Assembly: GCA_964483245.1 (NCBI GenBank)
Contig: CAZABP010000017.1
Span: 22,350 to 86,349 of the forward strand
DNA from: CAZABP01 sp964483245
Lineage (GTDB): Bacteria; Planctomycetota; UBA1135; UBA2386
Length of the DNA stretch: 64,000 nt
Reading direction: 5' to 3'
Under the pieces are notes generated by a model. The model did not search any database and was not told the origin of the DNA. It saw nothing but the letters and a program-made list of their open reading frames with translations. Shown here one piece after another: positions 40,258 through 48,277 of this stretch (position 1 is its first letter; the number at the start of each line of letters is the position of its first letter). A program made the position numbers and the translations under genes.

Positions 40258-41487
40258 ATGAACGAGATCGACGTCAAGCGACTGATCGGGGAGCTGACCG
40301 ACGCCGAGATCGCGGAGTCGGCCGAGGAGTACTTCCGCGCCGTCGACGAGCGGCAGATCCTGCGCAAGCCGTTCGTCGAGGCCTCCGAAGCCGCGATCCT
40401 GCTGCTGCGTGCGTCGCTGCTGCTGCAGGCCGCGCGGCCGCTGGCCGGCATGCACGTCGTCGACTATGGCGCCGGCACGTGCTGGTTCAGCCGCTGGCTG
40501 AGCGAGCTCGGGTGCGCCGTGACCGCGGTCGATCTCTCACCGACGGCGCTGCAGCTCGGCGCACGGCTGTACCAGCGCCACGCCCCGTTCGGCGCCGCCC
40601 CGGCACCGCAATTCGTGGTGCTCCGAGACGGTCGGATGGCGGGGGTGCCGGACGGGTCGCAGGACCGTGTGCTGGTCATGGACGCGTTCCATCACGTGCG
40701 CGACCAGGCGCTCGCGTTGGCCGAGTTCGCCCGCGTGCTGAAGCCGGACGGCGTCGTCGCACTCGCGGAGCCGGGGCCGGAACACTCGCTGAGTCCGCAG
40801 TCGCAGGCAGAGATGCGGCAGCACCGCGTCATCGAGAACGACATCGTCGTCGAGGAGATCTGGGATCTCGCGGCTGCGGCCGGCTTCTGCTCGATCCGGG
40901 TCGCGATCTTCGATCCGGAGCCGGCGTTCGTGCCGCTGCAGGAGTTCAACGGCTATCTCGCCGGAGATCCCGGCTGCCGCGAACGCGCGGCTACGTCGAC
41001 CGCACGTCGCCTGCGGTATCACCGCGTCATCCTGCTGGAGAAAGGCCAGCCGCTCCGGCGCGACAGCCGCGATGCCCGCGGTCTGGTCGCGCAGATCGAG
41101 ATCGCACTCGCGCCGCGGCACACGGCAGGAGCGATGATGCCGGTGCGCGCCGTGGTCACGAACACGTCGTCGAGCGACTGGCTGCCGCACGCCGCCGGCG
41201 TCGGTGGGATCGGGTTCGGTGTGTTCCTGATCGAATCGACGGACGGGCGCAGCCGTGAGTGTCTGCGCCTGCCGTTGTCGGACCGCGTGATCCCGCCGGG
41301 CGGATCCTGCCCAATCGAGTTCGCGCTTCCCGCGCCCCCACCCGGCACCTGGACGTTCGAGTTCGACCTCGTCGCCGAGCACGTCACCTGGTTCCACCTG
41401 CTCGGTTCGCCGGTGCCGCGGATCGAGGTCGTCGTGGAAGACCGGCCGGAGGATCCCGCGGCGTACGCCGCGGACCGGGTCAGCTGA
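40258..41487 (+). CDS. SAM-dependent methyltransferase with C-terminal beta-sandwich domain
   Basis: A 409-residue protein. The start at ATG 40258 is preferred; the upstream frame reads Cys-rich filler. The class I methyltransferase core has VVDYGAGTCWFSRWL (SAM-binding GxG), VTAVDLSPTALQLGA, and DRVLVMDAFHHVRDQALAL. The C-terminal 120 residues form a separate domain: VTNTSSSDWLPHAAG..., RLPLSDRVIPPGGS, FDLVAEHVTWFHLLGSP. This pattern (N-T-S-x-x-W, P-G-G, W-F) is the small beta-sandwich often attached to enzymes that modify surface glycans, where it may bind sugar. It suggests methylation of a saccharide. It overlaps the convergent nuclease gene by eight bases. Confidence 0.82.
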   Translation: MNEIDVKRLIGELTDAEIAESAEEYFRAVDERQILRKPFVEASEAAILLLRASLLLQAARPLAGMHVVDYGAGTCWFSRWLSELGCAVTAVDLSPTALQLGARLYQRHAPFGAAPAPQFVVLRDGRMAGVPDGSQDRVLVMDAFHHVRDQALALAEFARVLKPDGVVALAEPGPEHSLSPQSQAEMRQHRVIENDIVVEEIWDLAAAAGFCSIRVAIFDPEPAFVPLQEFNGYLAGDPGCRERAATSTARRLRYHRVILLEKGQPLRRDSRDARGLVAQIEIALAPRHTAGAMMPVRAVVTNTSSSDWLPHAAGVGGIGFGVFLIESTDGRSRECLRLPLSDRVIPPGGSCPIEFALPAPPPGTWTFEFDLVAEHVTWFHLLGSPVPRIEVVVEDRPEDPAAYAADRVS

Positions 41488-43111
41488 CGACGACTTCGCC
41501 GCGCCGCGCGAGCTGCGTCAAGCGGGTGAACAGTTCGCGCAGTGCTGCCGGCAGACCGTTCGGATCCCGCTGCAGCGCCGCCTCGAGGATCGCCAGCGCC
41601 AGCTCCGGCTTCGCGGCGCGCGCGAGCGCGCGTCCGATGACGTGGCGGGCGCGGCGTGGCTGTGCCCGCGCGGGCACCTTCAACCCGGCGACCTTGTGGA
41701 ACACGTCCGCGAACCCCTGCTCGAACAGCAGGTGCTCGAGGTCGCGCGCCTGCAACTGCGTGATCCGACGCGGCCCCTCGCCCCGCTGTGTCAACCGCTG
41801 CGCCGCCGCGGCGTATTGCCGGCCGGCCGTGTCCCCGTCGCACAGCAGGTGCCACTGGATGCCGAGGTCGCGCGCGAGCTTGATCAGCGGCTCGACGCCG
41901 CACTGCGCGAACTCGACGACGGCGATCCCTTCGAGCGCGAAGTCGCAGCCCCAATGCCGCGCGAGCTGCGGCAGCAGCCAGAACTCGGTCTCCCCTTCGA
42001 CGAGCAGCCAGCAGCGGGCGAAGAACGCATGCCCGCGCCGGCTGCGCACGTGGTAGCGCACCTTGCGCGCGTCCACCGGTGGCAGCGTGCGCCGCCCGAC
42101 CTGCCGCACCTGCAACCGCTCGCGGCCGGGCAGCAGCCGGCGGATCGTTCCGAGCGGGAACTCGGCCAGCAGCTCGCTCGACATCGTCGCGATCAGTTTC
42201 TGCGCCTGCGTGCGCGCGATCAGCTGCCACGCCATCGCGAGCGTCATCGGATGCAGATGCGCTTCGGGATCTTCGAGCAGCAGGATCGGCTCGGCGTCCG
42301 GCGCGAGGCGGCGCGGTCCGCGTGCCGCGAGCAGCACGCCGGCCGCGAGGATCGCGCCGAGGCTGCGCGAGCTGCCGGCGTGGGTCGGCGGTTTGCCGGC
42401 GCGGCGCCGGCCGGCGAACTCGACCAGCCCGAGCTCGGTCGCGAGCCAGCGCGGCAGCGTGTCGGGCGCGCCGAGGTGGCGTTCGACACCTTGGATGATC
42501 GCGCGCGCCGCTTCGACTGCCGCGAGCAGCTCGTGCGGATGTGGATCGCCGAGCTCGGCGCCGACCCGTTGCACGGCGGCCAGGATCGCGCGCTCCGCTT
42601 CGTCCCGCTCGCCGATCCAGCTCGTCGTCAGGATGCCGCGGCGGACGTGCAGCGCGGGGAACCGCCGGCGCAGGGAATCGAGCGCGGCGGCCTCGCCGCC
42701 CGGCGCGCGCACTTCGCCGCTCGTGGTGCGGAAGCGGATCTGCGTCGCGACGCCGGCACCGGACGGCCGCGCGTGCACGACGACGACGATGCGCCGGCGG
42801 TCACCTTCGCTGTGGGCGACCGCGCGCAGCGGGTCCTTCGCGCCGAGCTTCCACGCCCCGCGCGCCGGCTCGCGGAACTCCAGCTCGATCCGGATCGGCC
42901 CGGCGATCTGGGTTCCATCACGCCGCAGGTCGTCACGGGCGAACGCGACCTTGCCGGCCGCCGCGTCGGTGCCGAGGCACAGCGCCAGCGCGCGGAACAG
43001 GCTCGAACGTCCACAGCCGTTCTCGCCGACGAACACGGTCGTGTCGTCGACGAGCAGATCGACCAGCGGGATTCCGCGGAAGCGCTCGATCTGGATCCGG
43101 CTCAGCGGCAT
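41480..43111 (-). CDS. OLD-family ATP-dependent nuclease, YbjD-like
   Basis: A 543-residue ABC-type ATPase fused to a TOPRIM nuclease. Walker A reads GENGCGRSS (29-37), with Arg35 in place of the usual Lys. The Walker B region is ILLLEDPEAHLHP (276-288). The TOPRIM domain has LVEGETEFW (Glu at 372-376) and DGDTAG (Asp425, Asp427). The order and length match E. coli YbjD and other class 1 OLD nucleases, whose roles range from phage defence to unknown. No partner gene of known anti-phage type is adjacent. It follows the glycyl-tRNA synthetase gene by 60 bases on the same strand. Confidence 0.85.
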   Translation of the reverse strand: MPLSRIQIERFRGIPLVDLLVDDTTVFVGENGCGRSSLFRALALCLGTDAAAGKVAFARDDLRRDGTQIAGPIRIELEFREPARGAWKLGAKDPLRAVAHSEGDRRRIVVVVHARPSGAGVATQIRFRTTSGEVRAPGGEAAALDSLRRRFPALHVRRGILTTSWIGERDEAERAILAAVQRVGAELGDPHPHELLAAVEAARAIIQGVERHLGAPDTLPRWLATELGLVEFAGRRRAGKPPTHAGSSRSLGAILAAGVLLAARGPRRLAPDAEPILLLEDPEAHLHPMTLAMAWQLIARTQAQKLIATMSSELLAEFPLGTIRRLLPGRERLQVRQVGRRTLPPVDARKVRYHVRSRRGHAFFARCWLLVEGETEFWLLPQLARHWGCDFALEGIAVVEFAQCGVEPLIKLARDLGIQWHLLCDGDTAGRQYAAAAQRLTQRGEGPRRITQLQARDLEHLLFEQGFADVFHKVAGLKVPARAQPRRARHVIGRALARAAKPELALAILEAALQRDPNGLPAALRELFTRLTQLARRGEVVVS

Positions 43112-43171
43112 CGGTCGACCGCGAAGGAATACCCGTCGGACTGGCCGGACCCCAGCGCGGGCCCGGGTCGG

Positions 43172-44842
43172 TCAGAGCCGCTCCGCCAGGAACGCCTCGA
43201 CCTGATCGAGCGCGATCCGCTGCTGCGCGCCGGAGTCCCGCTCCCGCACCGTGACCGTCTGGTCGCGCAGTGTGTCGCCATCGATCGTGAAGCAGTAAGG
43301 ACAGCCGGCCTCGTCCATGCGCGCATAGCGCTTGCCGATCGTCTGCTTTGCGTCCGTCTCGATCGCGCCGCCGAGGCGGCTGAAGCGCCGCGCGAGCTGC
43401 GTGTGCAGCTTCGCCGCGACCTCCGGCATCCCATCCTTGTTGACCAGCGGGAACACCGCCGCCTTGATCGGCGCGAGCCGCGGGTGGAACCGCATCAACA
43501 CGCCGCTCGGGCGCTCGGGCGCCGGCGTGAACGCCTCGCACAGCAGCGCCAACACGCCACGGTCCAGGCCGGCTGACGGCTCGATCACGTGTGGCAGATA
43601 GCGCTCGCCCTTTGGCTGGCCGTTCGGCCCCAGCTCGCCGCGCTCGTGGTCGAAGTACTCCAGCTTCTGCCCCGAGTGCTGCTGGTGTTGGCGCAGATCG
43701 AAGTCGCTGCGGTGCGCGATCCCTTCCAGCTCGCCGAACCCCGGCGCCGTGAACGGGAACCGATACTCGATGTCGCTGGTCCCCGCGCCGTCCTTCGCAT
43801 AGTGCGCCAGCTCGTCGCGGTCGTGCTCCCGCAGCCGCAGGTTGTCGCCGGCGAGCCCCAGCGACTGCCACCAGCGCATCCGCTCGTCGCGCCAGAACGC
43901 ATACCACGCGCGCGCATCGTCGGGATGGCAGAAGAACTCGATCTCCATCTGCTCGAACTCGCGGCTGCGGAACGTGAAGTTGCGCGGCGTCACCTCGTTG
44001 CGGAACGCCTTGCCGGTCTGCGCGATGCCGAACGGCACGCGCACCCGCGTCGTGTCGACGACGTTGCGGAACTGCACGAACATCCCCTGCGCGGTCTCGG
44101 GGCGGAGATAGGCAACGTCCTCCTCCGTCGCGGTCGCCCCGACGTAGGTCTTGAACATCAGGTTGAACTGGCGGGGTTCGGTGAGGTCGCCGCCGCAGTT
44201 GGGGCAGATCGGGCACCAGCCCGCCAGGTTGGCTCCATCGAAAGCGCCGACTTCGGGCTCTGCTGCATGCGTCAGCAGCTGCTGCGGCGTGAGAGCAACA
44301 TCCTGGTCGACGCGGTCCGCGCGCGACTGCAGCCATCGCTCCGGGTTACGGACGACTGCCAATCCGGGGGCGACCTTCTTGCCGTGCTTCCGCGCCCATG
44401 ACGCGACCAGTCCGCTGCGCCGCAGGCCGGAAGCTGCAACCGACTCCTCGAAGGCACGGACCCAGGCGGCTTCTTGAAACATCGCCGGGACATGGTCCGA
44501 GCGGAGGTGCCGCTTGCACTGGCGGCAAGTCTGCATCGGATCGCTGAATCCCCCGATGTGCCCGCTCGCCTCCCAGACCTTGGGATGCTGCACGATGCAC
44601 GTGTCCAGCGGAACGATCCGCACCGCGTCACCGTCCGGACCCTTGCGCCAGTTGCACCCCTCCAGCACCACGTCGTTCCACCACGCGTCGCGCAGGTTCT
44701 TCTTCAACTGCGCGCCCAACGGGCCGTAGTCCCAGAACCCGTTGATCCCGCCATAGATCTCGCTCGCCTGGTAGACGAAGCCGCGGCGCTTGCACAGCGC
44801 CATGATCTCGTCCATCGACTTCGTCGCCGCCGCTTCGCTCAT
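43172..44842 (-). CDS. glyQS: glycyl-tRNA synthetase (single-chain dimeric type)
   Basis: A 556-residue class II aminoacyl-tRNA synthetase that charges tRNA-Gly. The start at ATG 44842 begins SEAAATKSMDEIMALCKRRGFVYQASEIYGG, the usual start of the single-chain enzyme. Signature blocks are GFWDYGPLGAQLKKN, a zinc-type CRQCKRHLRSD, YLRPETAQGMFVQF (motif 2 area), AQTGKAFRNEVTPRNF, and the motif 3 region GLDRGVLALLC, followed by the anticodon-binding domain. It resembles the eukaryote/archaea-like alpha2 type, not the E. coli alpha2beta2 type. The upstream 116-base gap separates it from a divergent small lipoprotein gene. Confidence 0.95.
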   Translation of the reverse strand: MSEAAATKSMDEIMALCKRRGFVYQASEIYGGINGFWDYGPLGAQLKKNLRDAWWNDVVLEGCNWRKGPDGDAVRIVPLDTCIVQHPKVWEASGHIGGFSDPMQTCRQCKRHLRSDHVPAMFQEAAWVRAFEESVAASGLRRSGLVASWARKHGKKVAPGLAVVRNPERWLQSRADRVDQDVALTPQQLLTHAAEPEVGAFDGANLAGWCPICPNCGGDLTEPRQFNLMFKTYVGATATEEDVAYLRPETAQGMFVQFRNVVDTTRVRVPFGIAQTGKAFRNEVTPRNFTFRSREFEQMEIEFFCHPDDARAWYAFWRDERMRWWQSLGLAGDNLRLREHDRDELAHYAKDGAGTSDIEYRFPFTAPGFGELEGIAHRSDFDLRQHQQHSGQKLEYFDHERGELGPNGQPKGERYLPHVIEPSAGLDRGVLALLCEAFTPAPERPSGVLMRFHPRLAPIKAAVFPLVNKDGMPEVAAKLHTQLARRFSRLGGAIETDAKQTIGKRYARMDEAGCPYCFTIDGDTLRDQTVTVRERDSGAQQRIALDQVEAFLAERL

Positions 44843-44958
44843 CGGTCCGTCCACTTCGAGGGGCGAGGATGCTACCCACCGCCCCATCCCCCCAAGCCAG
44901 CGGCGACTTTTTCCCCGATCCGGAAGCTTTCGCACTCCCGATCGAATCAGGGCCCGCG

Positions 44959-45273
44959 ATGCCTCGCCCGTCCGCGCTCCCGACCGTGCTCCTGCTCCTC
45001 GCAGCCATGACGTTCCCGGCCTGCGCACCAGACGGCGCCCCCAGCGCACCCCAACAACCACCCGCGCTCGCCGCCGACCTCACGCCCGACGACCTCTCCC
45101 TGATCGCAATCGACGCCGGTCGCCCCGACCACCAACGCGTCGAAGCCCTGCTCCGCCTCGCCGCCGACGCTCCTCAGCGCCTCGTCGAACCGGTCGCCGG
45201 CGCCATCCGCCAGCTCCTCGCGACGCTCCAGGACGCCACGCTGCGCGCCAAGCTCGCCCCGCTCGCGCAGTAG
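44959..45273 (+). CDS. small exported lipoprotein of unknown function
   Basis: A 104-residue predicted lipoprotein. From ATG 44959 the signal reads MPRPSALPTVLLLLAAMTFPAC, so Cys22 would be lipidated. A proline/alanine-rich linker (APDGAPSAPQQPP) leads to a helical part (LTPDDLSLIAIDAG, RVEALLRLAADAPQRLVEP). A longer frame from 44869 reads without signal character. It is divergent from the tRNA synthetase gene. No family is recognised, and no partner is evident. Confidence 0.65.
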   Translation: MPRPSALPTVLLLLAAMTFPACAPDGAPSAPQQPPALAADLTPDDLSLIAIDAGRPDHQRVEALLRLAADAPQRLVEPVAGAIRQLLATLQDATLRAKLAPLAQ

Positions 45274-45304
45274 CGAAACACCCGCGCGTGCGAATCCGCA
45301 CGCG

Positions 45305-45409
45305 AACTGACGGCGCCGGTCTCAGACACCCCGCGTACCGCTTCGCGCGAAAAAACCCTCGCTAACTGACGGCGCCGGTCTCAGAGACTCCGCGTACCGC
45401 TTCGCGCGA
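45305..45409. repeat. two-unit tandem repeat
   Basis: A 46-base unit, AACTGACGGCGCCGGTCTCA and onward to CGCGCGA, appears at 45305-45350 and 45364-45409 with 44 of 46 bases equal (spacing 59). Between them is AAAAAACCCTCGCT. The units lie in the 268-base gap between the lipoprotein gene and bactofilin. Possible roles are a pair of protein-binding sites or a replication-slippage trace; neither can be shown. Confidence 0.7.
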
Positions 45410-45424
45410 GTGCGCCGGCCCCGA

Positions 45425-45511
45425 CCCCGATCCCGCTACCCGACCGCACCCACACCCGCCTGCGCACCCGCACCCGATCCCGATCCCGAACCCGATCCCG
45501 AACCCGATCCC
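45425..45511 (-). repeat. G-tract array (possible G-quadruplex) downstream of bactofilin
   Basis: On the minus strand there are 13 GGG tracts between 45425 and 45511. The eight nearest to the bactofilin gene (45467-45511) recur every six bases exactly, with three-base loops (TGC, ATC or TTC). The array begins 31 bases after the bactofilin stop codon, so it would be in the 3' part of that message. The sequence is classic for a parallel G-quadruplex in DNA or RNA. Confidence 0.6.
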
Positions 45512-45541
45512 GCTTCCAGCTCCGGTCCCGCCGGCTCGCCC

Positions 45542-46159
45542 TCACTTCTTCTTCCCCCAATCCATCGCGCTCAGCCCAGCCTTCGCGGCGCCCGCATCGC
45601 CATCGGAGCTCCTCGCCGGCGTTGCCCCGACGAGCTCCTCGATTTCATCCGCATCGTCGAATGCGGACGCCGCCGGCGGAGCCTTCGCACTCGCCTGCTT
45701 CGGCGCGGGCGCGGGCTCGGCATCCTCCTCGCTCCAGCCCATGTCGATGCTGCCCTTGAACCGTGCGTCCTCGGCCAGCACGACGCGCCCGGCCCGGATG
45801 TTCCCGACCAGCGATCCGGTCGCGGTCACCTCGACCTTGTCGTCCGCCGTGACGTCCCCCACGACCTCGCCCTCGATGATCACGCAGCGCGCGTGGATCG
45901 TGGCCTTGATGATGGCGTTCGGTCCCACCGTCAGCGTGTGGTCCTGCACGTCGATCTTTCCCTCGACGCGGCCGTCGATGACCACGTCCTCGTGTCCGGT
46001 CAGCTCGCCCTGGAAGTGCAGCGACGGCCCGATCGTCGGCTTCGCCGCACCCGCGGCTCCACGCGGCTCGGCAGCGGCCCGGTCGTGCCGCAGATCCTCG
46101 TCCTCGACCTCGTAAGCGTCCCTTGCGATGGACGAATCCCGACGTTTCCCCCAGCCCAT
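45542..46159 (-). CDS. bactofilin (polymer-forming cytoskeletal protein)
   Basis: A 205-residue bactofilin. The central domain (about residues 45-140) is the right-handed beta-helix of this family, shown by the repeating short-strand pattern (SLHFQGELTGHEDVVIDGR, then EGKIDV..., GPNAIIKATIHARCVIIEGE, VGDVTADDKVEVTATGSLVG). It forms filaments under the inner membrane that direct wall shape or protein placement. The true start is ATG 46159 (after a GAGGAAGAGG ribosome site). Both ends of the protein carry a similar motif: MGWGKRR at the start and MDWGKKK at the end. The rest of each tail is disordered, acidic or alanine-rich. Confidence 0.93.
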   Translation of the reverse strand: MGWGKRRDSSIARDAYEVEDEDLRHDRAAAEPRGAAGAAKPTIGPSLHFQGELTGHEDVVIDGRVEGKIDVQDHTLTVGPNAIIKATIHARCVIIEGEVVGDVTADDKVEVTATGSLVGNIRAGRVVLAEDARFKGSIDMGWSEEDAEPAPAPKQASAKAPPAASAFDDADEIEELVGATPARSSDGDAGAAKAGLSAMDWGKKK

Positions 46160-46245
46160 GGTCGTGTCCTCTTCCTCGTTGCGACGTGCGCGCTCGACGT
46201 ATCGGCCGACCCTGCCCATCCCTTGAGCGGGAATCCGGGAGGCAT

Positions 46246-46294
46246 GGGGTCTGACCCCATCCCTCCCGAAACGGGAGGGATGGAATCTGACACC
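46246..46294. repeat. REP-like compound palindrome, copy 2
   Basis: GGGGTCTGACCCC (46246-46258), a CCCTCCCG-AAA-CGGGAGGG hairpin (46261-46279), and a degenerate arm GGAATCTGACACC (46282-46294). It is the inverse of the repeat at 341-389. It ends one base before the stop codon of the ABC permease gene and so would be in that gene's 3' message end. Confidence 0.65.
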
Positions 46295-46295
46295 A

Positions 46296-47330
46296 TCATG
46301 CCCAGCGGAACAGCCTCAACGCAGCGCCGAAGAACAGGACGGTGAACCCCGCCAGGATCGCGAGCTGACCGCTGACGTCCCACAGCCCGGCACCCTCGAG
46401 CATGACTTCGCGCAGCGCATCGCACAGATGCGTGATCGGCAGCAGCTGGATCAACGGCTGCACGAACTCCGGGAACCGCTCAGAGCTGAAGAACACCCCA
46501 CCGAGCAGCCACATCGGCACCATCAACGCATTCATCAGCCCGCCGACCGCCTCGAGCGTCCGCGCGCGCGACCCGACCAGCAGCCCGAGCCCGAGGAACA
46601 TGCAACCGCCGAGCAGCACGAGCAGCAGCAGCGCGAGCAGCCCCCCGGAACACGGCACGCCGAACGCGAGGTGTCCGAACCCGACGATCGCCAGCGATTC
46701 CGGCAGCACCAGCACGAGCCGGCTCAGCAGATACGCGCTCAGGAATTCCGCGCGCCCCATCGGCGCCACGATCAACAGCCGCAGCAGCTTGCGCACGCGC
46801 ATCTGCACGAGGCTGAAGCCGACCCCGAACAGCCCCGACCCGAGCAGGTTCATCGCGACGAGGCCCGGGATCAGGAAGTCGATGTAGCGCGACCCGGGCG
46901 CGGTCTCCTCCTGCACGTCGATCTGCATCGGCTGCAGGCGCCCGCCGGCGCGGTGCAGGGCGCGCTCGACCAGCAGGCGCGCCGGCTCCGCCTCACTGCG
47001 CGTCGGGTCGAGCCGCAACGACGGCGCCGAAGGCGTGCCGCTCACCAGGATGTCGACCTTGCCGCGCGCGAGCGCCTGCTCTGCCTCGGCCGGAGCCAGC
47101 TCCTGCGGCACGAGCCTCGGCTCGCGCCCCAGCGCCGCGACCAGTTCGGCGCGTGCGTCGCCAGTCACGGCCACCGGCACCGGCGCCGGCCGGCCGGACG
47201 CGAACGCGAGCCCGAGCACGACCGCCATGATCAGCGGGAAGCCGTAGGTCCAGAACAGCGCCTCCGGCGTGCGCACGAACTCACGGAACGTCGTCAGCGC
47301 GACCTCGCGCAACACCCGCGCGCGCATCAT
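46296..47330 (-). CDS. ABC-2 type transporter permease
   Basis: A 344-residue membrane protein. From the ATG at 47330 it reads MMRARVLREVALTTFREFVR, then a first helix (ALFWTYGFPLIMAVVLGLAF), a large periplasmic domain (about residues 45-160), and five more helices including SLAIVGFGHLAFGVP and LLALLLLVLLGGCMFLGLGLLVG, ending with a last helix FGAALRLFRWA. This is the ABC-2 family plan, typical of exporters of drugs, lipids or polysaccharide. The start overlaps the ATPase stop by four bases (ATGA), so the pair forms one transporter. The substrate is not evident. Confidence 0.88.
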   Translation of the reverse strand: MMRARVLREVALTTFREFVRTPEALFWTYGFPLIMAVVLGLAFASGRPAPVPVAVTGDARAELVAALGREPRLVPQELAPAEAEQALARGKVDILVSGTPSAPSLRLDPTRSEAEPARLLVERALHRAGGRLQPMQIDVQEETAPGSRYIDFLIPGLVAMNLLGSGLFGVGFSLVQMRVRKLLRLLIVAPMGRAEFLSAYLLSRLVLVLPESLAIVGFGHLAFGVPCSGGLLALLLLVLLGGCMFLGLGLLVGSRARTLEAVGGLMNALMVPMWLLGGVFFSSERFPEFVQPLIQLLPITHLCDALREVMLEGAGLWDVSGQLAILAGFTVLFFGAALRLFRWA

Positions 47331-48277
47331 GAGTCGTCGCGCAGATGGCGTCCGGTCAGGTGCACGAACACGTCCTCGAGGCTGACCTGCCGCGTCCGCA
47401 GATCCGCCAATGCATGTCCGCCAGCCTGCAGCCAGCCGAGCAGCGCGGGCACCGCCTCGTGCGCAGCGCCGACGCCGAGCGTCAGCCGCTCCCCATCCTG
47501 ATGCAGCTCGCGCACGACCGGCAGCGCGCGCAGCTCGTCGATCCGCGTGCTGCCGGCGACCCCGCTGGCGGTCACTTCGACGACATGCACCGCACCGATC
47601 GACGCACACAGCGCCCGCGGCGTGCCGAGTGCGATCAACCGGCCGTGATCGACGATCCCGATCCGGTCGCACAGCCGCTCCGCCTCCTCCATGTAGTGCG
47701 TCGTCAGCAGCACGGTGCCGCCGCGCGCGCGGAACGACGCGACGACGTCCCACAGCGAACGCCTTGACTGCGGATCGAGTCCGGTCGTCGGCTCGTCGAG
47801 GAACAGCAGCTCCGGCTCGGCGACCAGCGCGCAGGCGACCGCGAGTCGTTGCCGTTGTCCGCCGGAGAGCTTCTCGGTGCGCGCACGCCGCTTCTCATCC
47901 AGCGCCACCTGCGCGATCACGTCGTCGACCGGCCGCGGCGCCGCGCGGAAGCTCGCAAACAACCGCACGACCTCCTCGACCGTCTGCCGCTCGAAGAACC
48001 GCGTCTCCTGCAGCATGACTCCGATCCGCTGCCGCAACGGCAGGTCGGCACCGTGTCCCCACCGCTCCCCGAGGATCTGCACGTCACCCGACGTCGGCCG
48101 CTGCAGACCTTCGCAGATCTCGACGGTCGTCGTCTTGCCGGCACCGTTCGGCCCGAGCAGGCCGAACACCTCGCCGCGCTCGACGCGCAGATCGAGTCCA
48201 TCGACCGCGACTACACGGTCGCGCCCGCGCGCGAACTCCTTGCGCAGCGCGGTCAGCTCGATCGCCGGCGCCGTCAC
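47327..48277 (-). CDS. ABC transporter ATP-binding protein (ABC-2 exporter)
   Basis: A 316-residue ATPase. Walker A GLLGPNGAGKTTT is near residue 42, the signature LSGGQRQRLAVA near residue 136, and Walker B LLFLDEPTTGLDPQSR near residue 159, followed by the H-loop LTTHYMEEAE. All catalytic residues are present. Its GTG start overlaps the stop of the upstream aldolase/dehydrogenase gene (GTGA), and its stop overlaps the permease start. The C-terminal 100 residues are the extra domain usual in exporters of the drug-resistance/daunorubicin group. It energises the permease encoded next. Confidence 0.93.
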   Translation of the reverse strand: MTAPAIELTALRKEFARGRDRVVAVDGLDLRVERGEVFGLLGPNGAGKTTTVEICEGLQRPTSGDVQILGERWGHGADLPLRQRIGVMLQETRFFERQTVEEVVRLFASFRAAPRPVDDVIAQVALDEKRRARTEKLSGGQRQRLAVACALVAEPELLFLDEPTTGLDPQSRRSLWDVVASFRARGGTVLLTTHYMEEAERLCDRIGIVDHGRLIALGTPRALCASIGAVHVVEVTASGVAGSTRIDELRALPVVRELHQDGERLTLGVGAAHEAVPALLGWLQAGGHALADLRTRQVSLEDVFVHLTGRHLRDDS

